A stretch of 64,000 bases of DNA from Dyadobacter sp. Leaf189 (GCF_001424405.1 NZ_LMPS01000001.1:208239-272238); one strand, 5' to 3'; shown: positions 9,693-18,443, counted from the first letter of the stretch. Notes: generated by a model not told the origin, from the letters alone. Translations and numbers: made by a program.

Positions 9693-10172
9693 CTACTTAA
9701 CCGGCACTTTCTCCACACTTACTCCCACACTCATTACAAATGGAAGCGGGTTTTGGCGCATGGATTGCGAGAGCGTTATCGTGTAAGTCCCGGACCTGGG
9801 AAAACGGTAGTTTTTAAGGAAAGGGATTTTATGGTCAAACAAATCACCAAGTCCATGACCGTAAGGCTTGCCGGTAACTTCATTGGACAGGTAAACTTCT
9901 TCCAATGTATTTGAAATCACTTTCTGGTCGGGACCAACAAAGTTTCTTGTCATATACAGATTGTAATAAGGATACTGCAATGTATTCCTGAGCAGGTAAT
10001 ACAGATTGTAGGTCTGCGTAGTATCCGTGATTTCTACTTTGAAAGTAGGCCTGTTCTTGATATACCAAAGACCATCGTCAATATCTTCATGCGCCTTGTA
10101 AACTACATTTTCATCACAGGCAACAAGTGCCAGGCAGAGAATCAGGACAGCAGCTATTCCGGGGAACTTCAT
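9693..10172 (-). CDS. gldH: gliding motility lipoprotein GldH
   Basis: GldH is an envelope lipoprotein needed for gliding in flavobacteria and tied to the motility/type IX secretion machinery. This 159-residue protein has a short signal peptide ending in a lipobox (LALVAC, Cys at about residue 19) followed by DENVVYKAHEDID and WYIKNRPTFKVEI. It also has the NLYYLLRNTLQYPYYNLY and GKPYGHGLGDLFDHKIPF segments typical of GldH. It is followed 32 bp upstream by a Bacteroidota-specific gene on the same strand. The family call is firm. Gliding in this organism is inferred, not shown. Confidence 0.9.
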   Translation of the reverse strand: MKFPGIAAVLILCLALVACDENVVYKAHEDIDDGLWYIKNRPTFKVEITDTTQTYNLYYLLRNTLQYPYYNLYMTRNFVGPDQKVISNTLEEVYLSNEVTGKPYGHGLGDLFDHKIPFLKNYRFPRSGTYTITLSQSMRQNPLPFVMSVGVSVEKVPVK

Positions 10173-10204
10173 GAAAGCATTGACTAGTTAGATTTCAAAA
10201 CTAT

Positions 10205-10714
10205 CTATTTTTCCTTTAAACTGGTCTGCTCACTAAAATAACGGTTCAGCCAGGAATTGGAAGCTGCAATTTTCCAGCGTGTCATCCATTGCGCTTTCGT
10301 AGCCACCTGGTTGTCAAAAATGGTTGTAGAAGGTTGGATAATCTCTTCCTGGACAGATTGCCGGATCTTTGCTACCGGAACTGTTTGCACTATGCCGTGT
10401 TCATCCAGATACGCCACCGAGCGGTCGAGGAAGTCGATCTGCATGCGCTGTCCGATCTCCTGTAACCAATGCACAGATTTGTCAATAGAGCAGCCGCTTG
10501 GCAGCTCTTCACGCTCGTCAACAGCGATAACGACGAAGCGGTGTTCAAAAATTTTTCCCGAAGCCGTAAGTGGTTTTCCGTGTGCTTCCCAATTGTCGAG
10601 TGAGGCTTTCAGGGTTTCGGTGATAATGCCGCTTTCTGTTTCGGTAAGCTGGCGGTTAGCCTGATAAATCCAGATCCTGGATTGAAGATCTATATCGCTG
10701 AATGGAATGTACAT
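10205..10714 (-). CDS. conserved Bacteroidota hypothetical protein
   Basis: This protein has about 169 residues starting at MYIPFSDIDLQSRIWIYQANR. An ATG 30 bp further upstream gives a less likely N-terminal extension. It has no signal peptide or membrane helix and no nucleotide-binding loop. I recognise the family only as a conserved soluble protein of Bacteroidota that tends to sit near gldH or Fe-S genes. Some related entries carry the label ABC transporter ATPase, which nothing in this sequence supports. It is probably co-transcribed with gldH (32-bp gap). Confidence 0.6.
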   Translation of the reverse strand: MYIPFSDIDLQSRIWIYQANRQLTETESGIITETLKASLDNWEAHGKPLTASGKIFEHRFVVIAVDEREELPSGCSIDKSVHWLQEIGQRMQIDFLDRSVAYLDEHGIVQTVPVAKIRQSVQEEIIQPSTTIFDNQVATKAQWMTRWKIAASNSWLNRYFSEQTSLKEK

Positions 10715-10804
10715 GATTTCAAATTCAATTAATGCCCTTAACAATTACTTAGTCAAATTTCAACAATGAATAATCTGACTAAGTTCTGGTAATAAAAAGA
10801 CCCT

Positions 10805-11602
10805 TTACAGTCCGTTTGCCTGTGCTACCAACTCTGCAAGATCATAGATTTTTACAGAATCCTCTTTTTCCTTGTTCTTCAAACCGTCGGTCATCATGAT
10901 CATACAAAACGGACAAGCCACTGCAATCGTATCTGCGCCGGTTGCAAGTGCTTCTTCAATGCGTTCGACGTTTATGTCTTTATTGCCTTTTTCTGGTTCT
11001 TTAAACATTTGCGCACCCCCCGCACCACAGCAAAGTCCCTTGACGCGCGACCGCTTCATTTCGGTAAGATCCGCGTCGAGTGCTTCAAGAACATGGCGGG
11101 GCGCTTCGTAAATGTCATTGGCGCGGCCAAGGTAGCAGGAATCGTGAAACGTGATCTTTTTTCCATTGAATGGAAGCCCGTCTTCCGGCCGGATTTTTCC
11201 TTCATCGATCAGTTGCTGTAAAAATTGGGAATGATGGATAACCTCGTAATTGCCTCCCAGCTCAGGATACTCGTTTTTTAGTGTGTTAAAACAATGCGGG
11301 CACGCAGTAACTATTTTTTTGACGCCATACATATCCAAAACCTGGATGTTGGACATCGCGAGCATTTGAAAAGTAAATTCATTGCCAGCGCGGCGGGCAG
11401 GATCTCCGGTGCAGCTTTCCTCGGTACCCAGCACAGCAAACCGGATCTTAGCTTTGTTCAGTATCTTGACAAATGCGACTGTGACCTTTTTATACCGGTC
11501 ATCGAAAGAGCCGGCGCAGCCCACCCAGAACAATATTTCCGGTGACTCATTGTTCGCCGCCATTTCCGCCATTGTAGGCACCCGGTAATCTGCTTGTTCC
11601 AT
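10805..11602 (-). CDS. (Fe-S)-binding protein with CCG domains, HdrB/LutA-like
   Basis: This 265-residue soluble protein carries the cysteine-rich CCG domains found in heterodisulfide reductase subunit B, GlpC and LutA. These domains bind a non-cubane [4Fe-4S] cluster and pass electrons. Visible cysteine sites are ACPHCFN (about residue 100), GLCCGAGGAQM (about residue 190) and ACPFCMIMM (about residue 228). It lies 30 bp downstream of the membrane Fe-S protein on the same strand, so the two are likely an operon in which the membrane partner delivers electrons. The physiological substrate is not evident. Confidence 0.85.
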   Translation of the reverse strand: MEQADYRVPTMAEMAANNESPEILFWVGCAGSFDDRYKKVTVAFVKILNKAKIRFAVLGTEESCTGDPARRAGNEFTFQMLAMSNIQVLDMYGVKKIVTACPHCFNTLKNEYPELGGNYEVIHHSQFLQQLIDEGKIRPEDGLPFNGKKITFHDSCYLGRANDIYEAPRHVLEALDADLTEMKRSRVKGLCCGAGGAQMFKEPEKGNKDINVERIEEALATGADTIAVACPFCMIMMTDGLKNKEKEDSVKIYDLAELVAQANGL

Positions 11603-11632
11603 ATTCGGACTTTTTACAATTCCTGATTAAAC

Positions 11633-12958
11633 TTATCGCACAGCATCGGCCCAGTTGAACCGGTCGCCGGGGGAGAATTTCCAGGGCGCCTGGTTGGTAT
11701 CCAGGTTCTGGAACATTGCATTCCACGAGCCCGGTGCATGCGCTTCGTCCATTACTTTATATCTGCGTAGCTGTAAGATAATGTCAAGCGGGTTGATCAG
11801 CACCGGGCATTCCTGAGCGCACGCATTGCATGTTGTACACGCCAGTATCTCTTCTTCAAGAATGTAATCCCCGATCAGACTCTTGTTATCGGGTATGAAT
11901 TCACCTTTGTTAGCCTGCATGATCCTGCCTACATCTTCAAGCCGGTCGCGCGTATCCATCATAATTTTGCGGGGCGATAGCTTTTTGCCAGTGATGTTTG
12001 CCGGACAAGCGGCGGTACACCTGCCGCATTCTGTGCAGGAATATGCGTCCATCAGGTTTTTCCAGCTTAGATCAGTCACATCTTTCGCACCGAAACGTTC
12101 GGGAACCACCGCGTCGGCATTTTGATTTTCGAGGCCCAGCATTACTTTCACTTCACTTGTGATCTCGGGCATATTATACATTTCGCCTTTTGGTTTGAGT
12201 CGGGCAAAGTAGGTGTTCGGGAATGCGAGAACGATATGCAGGTGCTTGGAGTACGTCAGGTAGACTGCGAAGCCGAGGATACCAATAATGTGCAGCCACC
12301 AGGCCACACGTTCGTAAATCACGAGTGCAGCGGTGTCCCAGTTGGAGAACAGGGGCTGTAAAAAGCTGCTAACGAGGAAGTCGCCTGTCACGGGATAATG
12401 CGGGTGTCCGACTTTTTGCAAAACGCTGTCTGATGCATTCATGGTAAGGATCGCAATCATGAGCACGATTTCCAGGACCAATATCAGCTTGCCGTCGAGT
12501 TGTGGCCACCCATTCAGTTCACGATGGCGGGCAGGTTGCAGCCGTTGTACGGCCGGGTTATACCTGCGGATCAGAAAAACGGAGCAGGCGATAAGAACAC
12601 CTGCGGCAAGAACTTCAAAAAAGCCGATCAGATAACGATAGGAGTTAGCCAGTAATGGAGCCAGGATCCTGTGCTTACCAAGGATACCATCCAGAATGAT
12701 TTCAAGAATTTCGACATTGATCAATATAAAGCCGATATAAACCGCAAAGTGGAGGAAGCCGATAAGTGGCTTGTCGAACATTTTCTTTTGCCCCAAAGCA
12801 ATGCGCAGCATGGTCGAAAAACGTCTGGCAGGCTGATCGTTCCGATCTTCGTTTTTGCCTATCAGGATGGTTTTCCTGATCAGGCTAACCCGCCTGAGAA
12901 GTATCCAGGAAATGGCGGCCAAGATCAATATGAATGCAACTTGCTGTATCACTGCCAT
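11633..12958 (-). CDS. membrane-bound 4Fe-4S oxidoreductase subunit, HdrD/GlpC-like
   Basis: This 441-residue protein has an N-terminal membrane part with about five helices (residues 5-250, resembling the nitrate-reductase gamma fold). A ferredoxin domain follows with two classical 4Fe-4S motifs: CTECGRCTAACPAN near residue 315 and CTTCNACAQECPV near residue 375. It would move electrons between the quinone pool and the soluble CCG protein encoded just downstream. The pair is common in aerobic Bacteroidota, where its exact electron donor is poorly defined. Confidence 0.85.
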   Translation of the reverse strand: MAVIQQVAFILILAAISWILLRRVSLIRKTILIGKNEDRNDQPARRFSTMLRIALGQKKMFDKPLIGFLHFAVYIGFILINVEILEIILDGILGKHRILAPLLANSYRYLIGFFEVLAAGVLIACSVFLIRRYNPAVQRLQPARHRELNGWPQLDGKLILVLEIVLMIAILTMNASDSVLQKVGHPHYPVTGDFLVSSFLQPLFSNWDTAALVIYERVAWWLHIIGILGFAVYLTYSKHLHIVLAFPNTYFARLKPKGEMYNMPEITSEVKVMLGLENQNADAVVPERFGAKDVTDLSWKNLMDAYSCTECGRCTAACPANITGKKLSPRKIMMDTRDRLEDVGRIMQANKGEFIPDNKSLIGDYILEEEILACTTCNACAQECPVLINPLDIILQLRRYKVMDEAHAPGSWNAMFQNLDTNQAPWKFSPGDRFNWADAVR

Positions 12959-13102
12959 CTATGCCATTGGATTAGATTCTAAGCTCAATAGTATGCAAGC
13001 ATACCAAAACAAATATGCCAAAAATGTACTTCGATGCAAACGGTTTTGCGATAAAATATACTTGTGTGGAGCTAAGTATCAGGAACTGAGGTAAAAGGCT
13101 TT

Positions 13103-13132
13103 TTTGATTCTTTTTTCGAAGAAATATTTTTG
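13103..13132 (+). promoter_or_regulatory. candidate promoter of tRNA-Phe
   Basis: TTTG at 13103-13106 is followed, 18 bp on, by TATTTTTG at 13125-13132, an exact fit to the Bacteroidota -7 consensus TAnnTTTG. Transcription would start near 13139, about 60 bp ahead of the tRNA. This rests on motif and spacing only. Confidence 0.45.
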
Positions 13133-13197
13133 AAAATAATTTGCAAAGCAAAACCAAACTTCTAGTTTTGCAGTCCCAAAGGGAACCAATTGAGCCT

Positions 13198-13270
13198 GGT
13201 GATGTAGCTCAGTCGGTAGAGCAAAGGACTGAAAATCCTTGTGTCGGCGGTTCGATTCCGTCCATCACCA
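13198..13270 (+). tRNA. tRNA-Phe (GAA)
   Basis: This 73-nt cloverleaf has acceptor arm GGTGATG paired with CATCACC, D-arm AGCTC/GAGC, anticodon stem AAGGA/TCCTT with loop CTGAAAA (anticodon GAA), and T-arm GGCGGTTCGATTCCGTC. The discriminator is A, and CCA is not encoded. The 3' 53 bases are repeated at 48123-48175, so this tRNA was the integration site of the large element to its right. The intact gene now gets its 3' end from the element side. Confidence 0.97.
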
Positions 13271-13271
13271 C
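13219..13271 (+). repeat. left attachment site (attL) of the 34.9-kb element
   Basis: These 53 bases cover the anticodon arm to the 3' end of tRNA-Phe plus one base. They are identical to 48123-48175. Direct repetition of a tRNA 3' end at both borders is the hallmark of tyrosine-recombinase integration. Confidence 0.93.
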
Positions 13272-13280
13272 TTGAAAATC

Positions 13281-13316
13281 AAGCCGTTACGATGCAAATT
13301 CGTAACGGCTTTTTTC
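13281..13316 (+). terminator. intrinsic terminator after tRNA-Phe (element-borne)
   Basis: A 12-bp stem (AAGCCGTTACGA with TCGTAACGGCTT, 7-nt loop) and a T-run lie 10 bp after the tRNA. A different but analogous hairpin follows the right attachment copy, so the element brought its own terminator for the tRNA it captured. Confidence 0.85.
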
Positions 13317-13320
13317 TTTC

Positions 13321-13337
13321 GTAAACTATTCGTAAAC
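13321..13337. repeat. left inner repeat, candidate integrase arm site
   Basis: GTAAACTATTCGTAAAC is matched at 16 of 17 positions by GTAAACTATTGGTAAAC at 47999-48015, just inside the other end. Each holds two GTAAAC half-sites 10 bp apart. Inner direct repeats of this kind are typical arm-type binding sites of tyrosine recombinases. Confidence 0.6.
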
Positions 13338-13493
13338 GCAGAAATTAACCCTGATTTGGTGGGTTGACCGATGTCTGATCCCGGGTGTCATTCTAATAGC
13401 CACAAGAATACAGCAAAGACGCTTCTGCAATTCTCGTTAAGAGGTATTAAAAAAGTGAGGTTTTAAAAGCTGTCGATGTCGTTCTGAAAAAAC

Positions 13494-14429
13494 TTATAAT
13501 ATCCCGAGTTCTGATGTTGATTTAGCCGACAGGCCAAACTTTGTGTTGTCATTGATCATTCTATACGACATTACATTATGGGCAATTTTTGTGAGGCGAA
13601 AGGTTGTGTCGATTTGGTCAAGTGTGGTTCTACTTCCAAAATAAATAGCCGAACACTTATTGAGATAGAAATAACGACCTGGGCTCAACGGGTTTATAAT
13701 ATCAATATAACGCCATTCTTGCTCATAAGACCAATCGGAATGCTTATAGATGGATGCTATCAAAGGTAGATATTTTGACTGCTCAAAGTCACTGGCATCA
13801 AATAGCTCACTTGAATAAATGACTGGAAATAGTCTACGACCATCCATGTCATGCGGCTGATAGTTTGGCAGATCATATTCAACACAAATTCCCTTGTGGT
13901 CATTCGCATAATGCGCCCAGAGTAGAAAGGAATCATTAACAGCACTGAAACTGCATACGTTTATTGATTCCTTGCACCGTCTATTTAAATCCAAGACAAT
14001 TTTTTCGATTTGATGCCTCATGTTGATCAGGTCATAGATAATAGGCGGCGCAATCGGATATTTTAATCTGATGTGTCGTTCAAGAGCCTCCAATCGGTTC
14101 GAAGAGTCAAATATGGATTTTAAATCCTCATCGGCGATATACTGGCCAATTGATTTTTCTTCAAGCCAATTAGTCCAATACGTATCTTGCCTATGGAGAC
14201 TGTTTTTAATTATGCCCACACCTGAGTCGTATGGGTCGTTAAAGCTTGCCGGAGTTGATGCCCACAATCTATTTTCCACAATATTGTCAAGCGTGGCCAG
14301 TGTAATTTCTCGATACTTATAGAGTTTTTTCGGCAGATAAGGTTTTTTGAATTCAACCGCGTCTTCGAATTTTCCAGCAGCTAACGCATTTAACATTAGT
14401 TTCTGCCATTCAGGTAAATCGTCCATCAA
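13494..14429 (-). CDS. DUF2971-domain protein (cargo gene)
   Basis: This 311-residue soluble protein matches the DUF2971 pattern. KKLYKYREITLATLDNIVENR leads to LWASTPASFNDPYDSG near residue 60, and CSFSAVNDSFLLWAHYANDHKGICVEYD lies near residue 160. No biochemical role is established for the domain. It is frequent on mobile elements and in defence-rich regions, and it is the first gene inside the left end of this element. A second ATG directly after the first makes the exact start uncertain by one codon. A defence role would be pure inference. Confidence 0.8.
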   Translation of the reverse strand: MMDDLPEWQKLMLNALAAGKFEDAVEFKKPYLPKKLYKYREITLATLDNIVENRLWASTPASFNDPYDSGVGIIKNSLHRQDTYWTNWLEEKSIGQYIADEDLKSIFDSSNRLEALERHIRLKYPIAPPIIYDLINMRHQIEKIVLDLNRRCKESINVCSFSAVNDSFLLWAHYANDHKGICVEYDLPNYQPHDMDGRRLFPVIYSSELFDASDFEQSKYLPLIASIYKHSDWSYEQEWRYIDIINPLSPGRYFYLNKCSAIYFGSRTTLDQIDTTFRLTKIAHNVMSYRMINDNTKFGLSAKSTSELGIL

Positions 14430-14502
14430 ATCTTATTTCTATGTGCAGTAACCAAGGCTGGCTAAATTCACCAGCTTTATAAATGAGCTTTGATTTAAAT
14501 AA

Positions 14503-16206
14503 CTAGGATCGAAATGGGTTGGGGCTAGCATTGCTGTTGATTTCCCAATATGGAAGCTTTATTAAGTTCCCTGGGCTATCGAGCCCTTTAATTTCTAAAA
14601 TCATGTTTTGCCATCCCATGACTTCGTGTGGCTCCAGCAATGGTTTCACGACTTCACGAAGTTCATCATTATCTGCGCTTTTAGTGCTGACCATGCTAAG
14701 CTTCTTTGGCATTCGCTTGGAAATGTAATCAGCAGTGAAATTGTCTCCAATCGCCAGATAGTGCCGAACAATTGCGTTGTTTACAAATGTTTCCCACGAG
14801 TTTGTATACAGACTTTTTAACTGCGTTAAGTCCTGCATGATAGGCCACAGAGTCACGTTGTATCCCGCCAGAAAACCAGATGCGGTTTCAAATTCTTTCA
14901 GTGCGCCGAGTGTAGGGAACTCATCCATGATCATTACCACTTTGCGATCACGGCTGTAGTATTTGGTCAAAGCCCGCATCACTGATCCAAAAAACAATCT
15001 TAACCAGGTTTGGCATCGTTCGAGGTCGGCCGGACTCAGGCACACAAAAATTGCTGTTTTCTGATGCGCGATGGTTTTTAAATCGATGTCTGAGGCGGAA
15101 ACAGAGTTTCTCAGCTGGTTATCCTTAAAAACATCTGTCGCGGTGCGAACGGTTGAATATATTCCTTCAACTGTGCGGCCACCATCATTGACGAGCTGGC
15201 CAAATATGGCTGTCGCTTCATCCTTAATGTCACCGTCAAAAGCATCATTTTTGGACATCTGCATAAGCAGACCTGTCCGTTCAGAACCCGCTAGCCGAAG
15301 CCATTTGTAAAGTGTACGGAAATTCTTAGGCTCCTGATCCTGCGTCATCATATGCCGAATGTAGAGCGTAACGTAATTTCTGGCCGATTTGTCAAAATAA
15401 TCATTTGAGTGGCTGGCAGGGGGAATAAGTGCATACGCGATCATGTCAGCGTATTTATCAAAATCCGGGTCAGTGCCACTAAAAAGATCAAATGGATTAA
15501 AACGGGCATTGCCAAACAGTATAATCTCTGGAATGTCAAAGGGATTTACGGCCAATACATTATAGCCTGCACTTTGCAAATAGGTACCCGACACGGCTAA
15601 ATTTTCTCCTTTTGGGTCAAGGACAACAAATGAAGGTGCATTAGCCTCTTTTAGATTATCTGCTAATAAGGCAGGCAAAATGAGATTGACACCTTTACCT
15701 CCTCGTGAGCCCCCGACAGTCATCATGTGACCTTGTCCATTCCAATAGAGCTTAGATCCGACGTGCAACCCCGATCCTGAATTTCCGAGTGCGATCTTAA
15801 TTTCTTCTGTTGTTGCCCAATCTTTCGCACCATATGCCTTTTTCAAGGCTTTCTGCTGCAGTTCTTCCAATGTGCCCATCTTGTTAAGTTTATTCCAATG
15901 GTGCTGTTGCATTGAAACGTAATAGGCAATCCCTGCAACCGGGACAGATATAAGTAGGCTAACAAAAAAGACAGTTCCTGCATCCCTTCCGGCTGAGGAA
16001 GTAATCATAATTACTATTATCAAGTTGACTACGAGATATCCTATTATCCAACTTGAAGGCAATTTTCTTTCAACAGGCATTTTTTCCCCTGTAATTTCCT
16101 CAACAAGTTTTGTTCGCATGTTTATATCCTTGGAAAGCTTTTCCCATTGTTTTGCGAAGTCACTATCATTATCTTCCATTTGCAGTAGAGGTTTGGTTTT
16201 CTGCAA
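14503..16206 (-). CDS. VirD4/TraG-type conjugative coupling protein (T4CP)
   Basis: This 567-residue inner-membrane ATPase would deliver a relaxase-DNA complex to a type IV secretion channel. Two hydrophobic helices lie near residues 55-95. Walker A is in MTVGGSRGGKGVNLILP (about residue 170) and Walker B is in VVMIMDEFPTLGALKEF (about residue 430). The segment with GYNVTLWPIMQDLTQLKSLY is typical of TraG. No other transfer-channel genes are visible in the element, so it would need a helper conjugation system. It is encoded on the strand opposite to, and pointing away from, the mobC-relaxase module. Confidence 0.9.
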   Translation of the reverse strand: MQKTKPLLQMEDNDSDFAKQWEKLSKDINMRTKLVEEITGEKMPVERKLPSSWIIGYLVVNLIIVIMITSSAGRDAGTVFFVSLLISVPVAGIAYYVSMQQHHWNKLNKMGTLEELQQKALKKAYGAKDWATTEEIKIALGNSGSGLHVGSKLYWNGQGHMMTVGGSRGGKGVNLILPALLADNLKEANAPSFVVLDPKGENLAVSGTYLQSAGYNVLAVNPFDIPEIILFGNARFNPFDLFSGTDPDFDKYADMIAYALIPPASHSNDYFDKSARNYVTLYIRHMMTQDQEPKNFRTLYKWLRLAGSERTGLLMQMSKNDAFDGDIKDEATAIFGQLVNDGGRTVEGIYSTVRTATDVFKDNQLRNSVSASDIDLKTIAHQKTAIFVCLSPADLERCQTWLRLFFGSVMRALTKYYSRDRKVVMIMDEFPTLGALKEFETASGFLAGYNVTLWPIMQDLTQLKSLYTNSWETFVNNAIVRHYLAIGDNFTADYISKRMPKKLSMVSTKSADNDELREVVKPLLEPHEVMGWQNMILEIKGLDSPGNLIKLPYWEINSNASPNPFRS

Positions 16207-16236
16207 ATTAGCAATAACAACAAATATTACTTGTTG

Positions 16237-16419
16237 TTATTGTGCAAAAAAATATGCTGCTAGATATGCTGAAAGATAGGTGAGCCAGTAGACTAGCATT
16301 GGAAAAAAATATGTTTGTAGCAGCCATTCTAAAATTGCTACAAACATATATTGAACGACACGAATGCGATACCTTTTAAGATTACGCCAAGTGATGTTCC
16401 AAATTTTTGAGGCTTTCAT
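16237..16419 (-). CDS. small putative membrane protein
   Basis: This frame encodes about 60 residues from the ATG at 16419 (MKASKIWNITWRNLK). A basic N-terminus is followed by a long hydrophobic stretch (VQYMFVAILEWLLQ, then FFPMLVYWLTYLSAYLAAYFF). It lies 30 bp upstream of the coupling-protein gene on the same strand and could be its operon partner. The open frame extends further upstream, but that part looks non-coding. No family is recognised, and reality as a gene is only moderately likely. Confidence 0.4.
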   Translation of the reverse strand: MKASKIWNITWRNLKRYRIRVVQYMFVAILEWLLQTYFFPMLVYWLTYLSAYLAAYFFAQ

Positions 16420-16815
16420 AAATGCAGGGATTAAATGTTTAATTGTCAGCAAATATGAGTTAGCGCAAAAGCAACCCGGTGGGACACCCTTATCACGTTC
16501 CCAACGTGATTTGCGCTGTAACGCAACATGATGTTTCGTTACAAACCGGCCAAATATGCCCTGGAAGATCAGGAAGAGTGTTTTTTGATACTTTGGGAAA
16601 GTTGCAATTGCCCGTAGGTAAAAAATGTAATTTTTTTTGAACAGTTTTCTTGATGACAATCATTTTGCGCCAAAGCAGTAAAATGTATATCTTGTTTATT
16701 CTTATGCAAGACATGTTTCCGTAGTGCAAAAACTCCGTTTTATGCCCTCCGTAAACGAGTCTTGCCAGAGGGTCTAACCCCCTGGACCCCCGCTTAAAAC
16801 TTAAAAAAAATATAG
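16420..16815. other. intergenic region between divergent transfer genes, candidate oriT
   Basis: This 396-bp region separates the divergent coupling-protein and mobC genes. It holds an 8-bp perfect inverted repeat (ATCACGTT at 16492-16499, AACGTGAT at 16503-16510) and, 30 bp before mobC, a G/C-rich hairpin (CCAGAGGG at 16765-16772 with CCCCCTGG at 16778-16785). Origins of transfer of MobC/relaxase systems usually lie just upstream of mobC and contain such inverted repeats. The precise nick site is not identified. Confidence 0.45.
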
Positions 16816-17208
16816 ATGGCGAGACCCAAGAAGGCTGAGAAAGATCGGCGCAAGCATCCACGCAGCACACGTTACAGCGACACAGAATTGGCATTGCTGG
16901 AGCAGAGAGCTGCTGCTGCCGGGATGGATACAGCGGAATTTTTGCGCGAGATTTCCTTAAAGCGAAATTTTACGTCTCGCCCACCATTAGCTGATGCGCA
17001 GTTTTTACTTTATATCAGGGGAGAGGTAGGCCGTACAAGCAACAATCTGAATCAACTTATTGAGCAGCTAAAATCGGATAACTCGGCGACGACAATTCAG
17101 GCTGTACAAGCTAATTTAGCACAGTCGGAGGAGATCAATAACGAGGTTTTGAAATTGTTGCGGGCTGATTATTTGGAGAAAAACAGGAGAAGTGATAATA
17201 AAAATTGA
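16816..17208 (+). CDS. mobC: MobC-family relaxosome accessory protein
   Basis: This 130-residue protein would bind the origin of transfer and help the relaxase nick it. A basic start (MARPKKAEKDRRKHPRSTRY) leads into a ribbon-helix-helix-like segment (YSDTELALLEQRAAAAGMDTA). The MobC signature GEVGRTSNNLNQLIEQL follows near residue 72. It is the first gene of a rightward mobilisation operon that ends in a relaxase, with two short genes between. The call is well supported. Confidence 0.88.
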   Translation: MARPKKAEKDRRKHPRSTRYSDTELALLEQRAAAAGMDTAEFLREISLKRNFTSRPPLADAQFLLYIRGEVGRTSNNLNQLIEQLKSDNSATTIQAVQANLAQSEEINNEVLKLLRADYLEKNRRSDNKN

Positions 17209-17254
17209 AGATATGATTGTAGAGTTCCCAAATGATCAAACTAAGCGACCTGTG

Positions 17255-17560
17255 TTAATATACGTAGGGATTCAGATCTGATCGTTGAATTTCAACTGTT
17301 ATAACGCCAAGCCTTTTTGCTTCTTCTTCAAGCCAATTAAGAGCTTCAGCATTGTTTTGCCGACTTGAGAGCCATGGGCGGTTTACAAATTCGTAATTAT
17401 AATGCACCGCTCTATTATAGTTCTCATAAGTTTGCGGAATATCGTTTTTTGTAAACCAGAGATCAAGCCATCTATGAATGAAATCCCATAGGAACGGATC
17501 ATGTCGGTTATCATTACATGACTTAATTTTACCAAGTTTTGAATGCTTTGTAATTTTCAT
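17255..17560 (-). CDS. hypothetical protein
   Basis: This 101-residue acidic/aromatic protein (FLWDFIHRWLDLWFTKNDIPQ near residue 22) lies on the minus strand within an otherwise rightward mobilisation module. No signal peptide, membrane helix or known family was recognised. Its amino-acid composition is plausible for a real protein. It may be an independent cargo gene that landed between mobC and the following genes. Confidence 0.45.
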   Translation of the reverse strand: MKITKHSKLGKIKSCNDNRHDPFLWDFIHRWLDLWFTKNDIPQTYENYNRAVHYNYEFVNRPWLSSRQNNAEALNWLEEEAKRLGVITVEIQRSDLNPYVY

Positions 17561-17622
17561 ATTAGTTATAATATCACAAATTTATTTAGTGTCAACAAAA
17601 ATGTTCAACCAATTACCTTGAC

Positions 17623-18069
17623 ATGGAAACATGGGATGAAATGGTTAAGCGCCATACTGGCGAGCGAAAATCTATGGAAGACCTTCACAACGGTGAAAGA
17701 AGGGATGCTGAGAGAGCTGGCGAAAGTGAGATGTTCTTAAAGATGCTCGAAAGCCAGCAGAAGTATGCTGTTGATGCTATTCATACGCGGCAAGTAGGGC
17801 AAGCAAAAGACCATCCTGATTGGGAGAAAGGACTAGAAAATGGTCCTTCGATGGATCTGTATATAACCGAACAAGAAAAGGTGCAGATGGAGTTAAACGA
17901 CATAGCTCAATGGACTAGAGAAATGCGAGCTTCGAAGGAGGTTATTAATCTTGGAGAGAGCAATGCTGAATTGCCGAAACAAACTCGAATTAAGGATTGG
18001 ACTATGATGGATGAACTTCAGGCATTGATGGAAAAAATAAAGCCAAAAGGTCAGGATTTAGAGCCTTAA
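17623..18069 (+). CDS. hypothetical protein of the mobilisation module (copy A of a related pair)
   Basis: This 148-residue soluble, charged, helix-rich protein starts METWDEMVKRHTGERKSM and ends in KIKPKGQDLEP. The next gene starts METYEEMVTRHQKEVSEL and ends in SKKPKGPEL, so the two share both ends and look like diverged duplicates. They sit between mobC and the relaxase, 14 bp apart, which suggests relaxosome accessory or coiled-coil adaptor proteins. No known family was recognised. Confidence 0.6.
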   Translation: METWDEMVKRHTGERKSMEDLHNGERRDAERAGESEMFLKMLESQQKYAVDAIHTRQVGQAKDHPDWEKGLENGPSMDLYITEQEKVQMELNDIAQWTREMRASKEVINLGESNAELPKQTRIKDWTMMDELQALMEKIKPKGQDLEP

Positions 18070-18083
18070 TAACAACACTGTAA

Positions 18084-18443
18084 ATGGAGACGTACGAAGA
18101 AATGGTAACTCGACACCAAAAAGAAGTGAGCGAGTTGTCAAATTTGTCTGGTTTGACCGAGGAGAGGCGAGCTTACCGCGAGGCTATGTTGATGTCAGAT
18201 CATCAGGCGGAACTGGATGCTTATCCTAATCATCCCATGTTTGATGCGCCGGTAGAAACGCCGGAAGAAGAAGAGCAAAGATTAAATGCGATGCTGAGTG
18301 ATGAAGCCTACGAGCAGCATTTGCGTGAAGAAAAAGAAAAACATGAACAGGCAATAGTCCAGTCAACTACCAAGTTGCAGTCAATAATGGAAGAATTGCA
18401 TGGCCTAACAAACAGCAAGAAACCAAAAGGTCCTGAATTATAA
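18084..18443 (+). CDS. hypothetical protein of the mobilisation module (copy B of a related pair)
   Basis: This 119-residue, strongly acidic and helix-forming protein has an ETPEEEEQRLNAML run near residue 58. Its first and last dozen residues resemble those of the preceding gene, which indicates duplication and divergence. Its stop is 7 bp before the relaxase start, so translation is probably coupled. The role is unknown; relaxosome assembly is an inference from position. Confidence 0.6.
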   Translation: METYEEMVTRHQKEVSELSNLSGLTEERRAYREAMLMSDHQAELDAYPNHPMFDAPVETPEEEEQRLNAMLSDEAYEQHLREEKEKHEQAIVQSTTKLQSIMEELHGLTNSKKPKGPEL

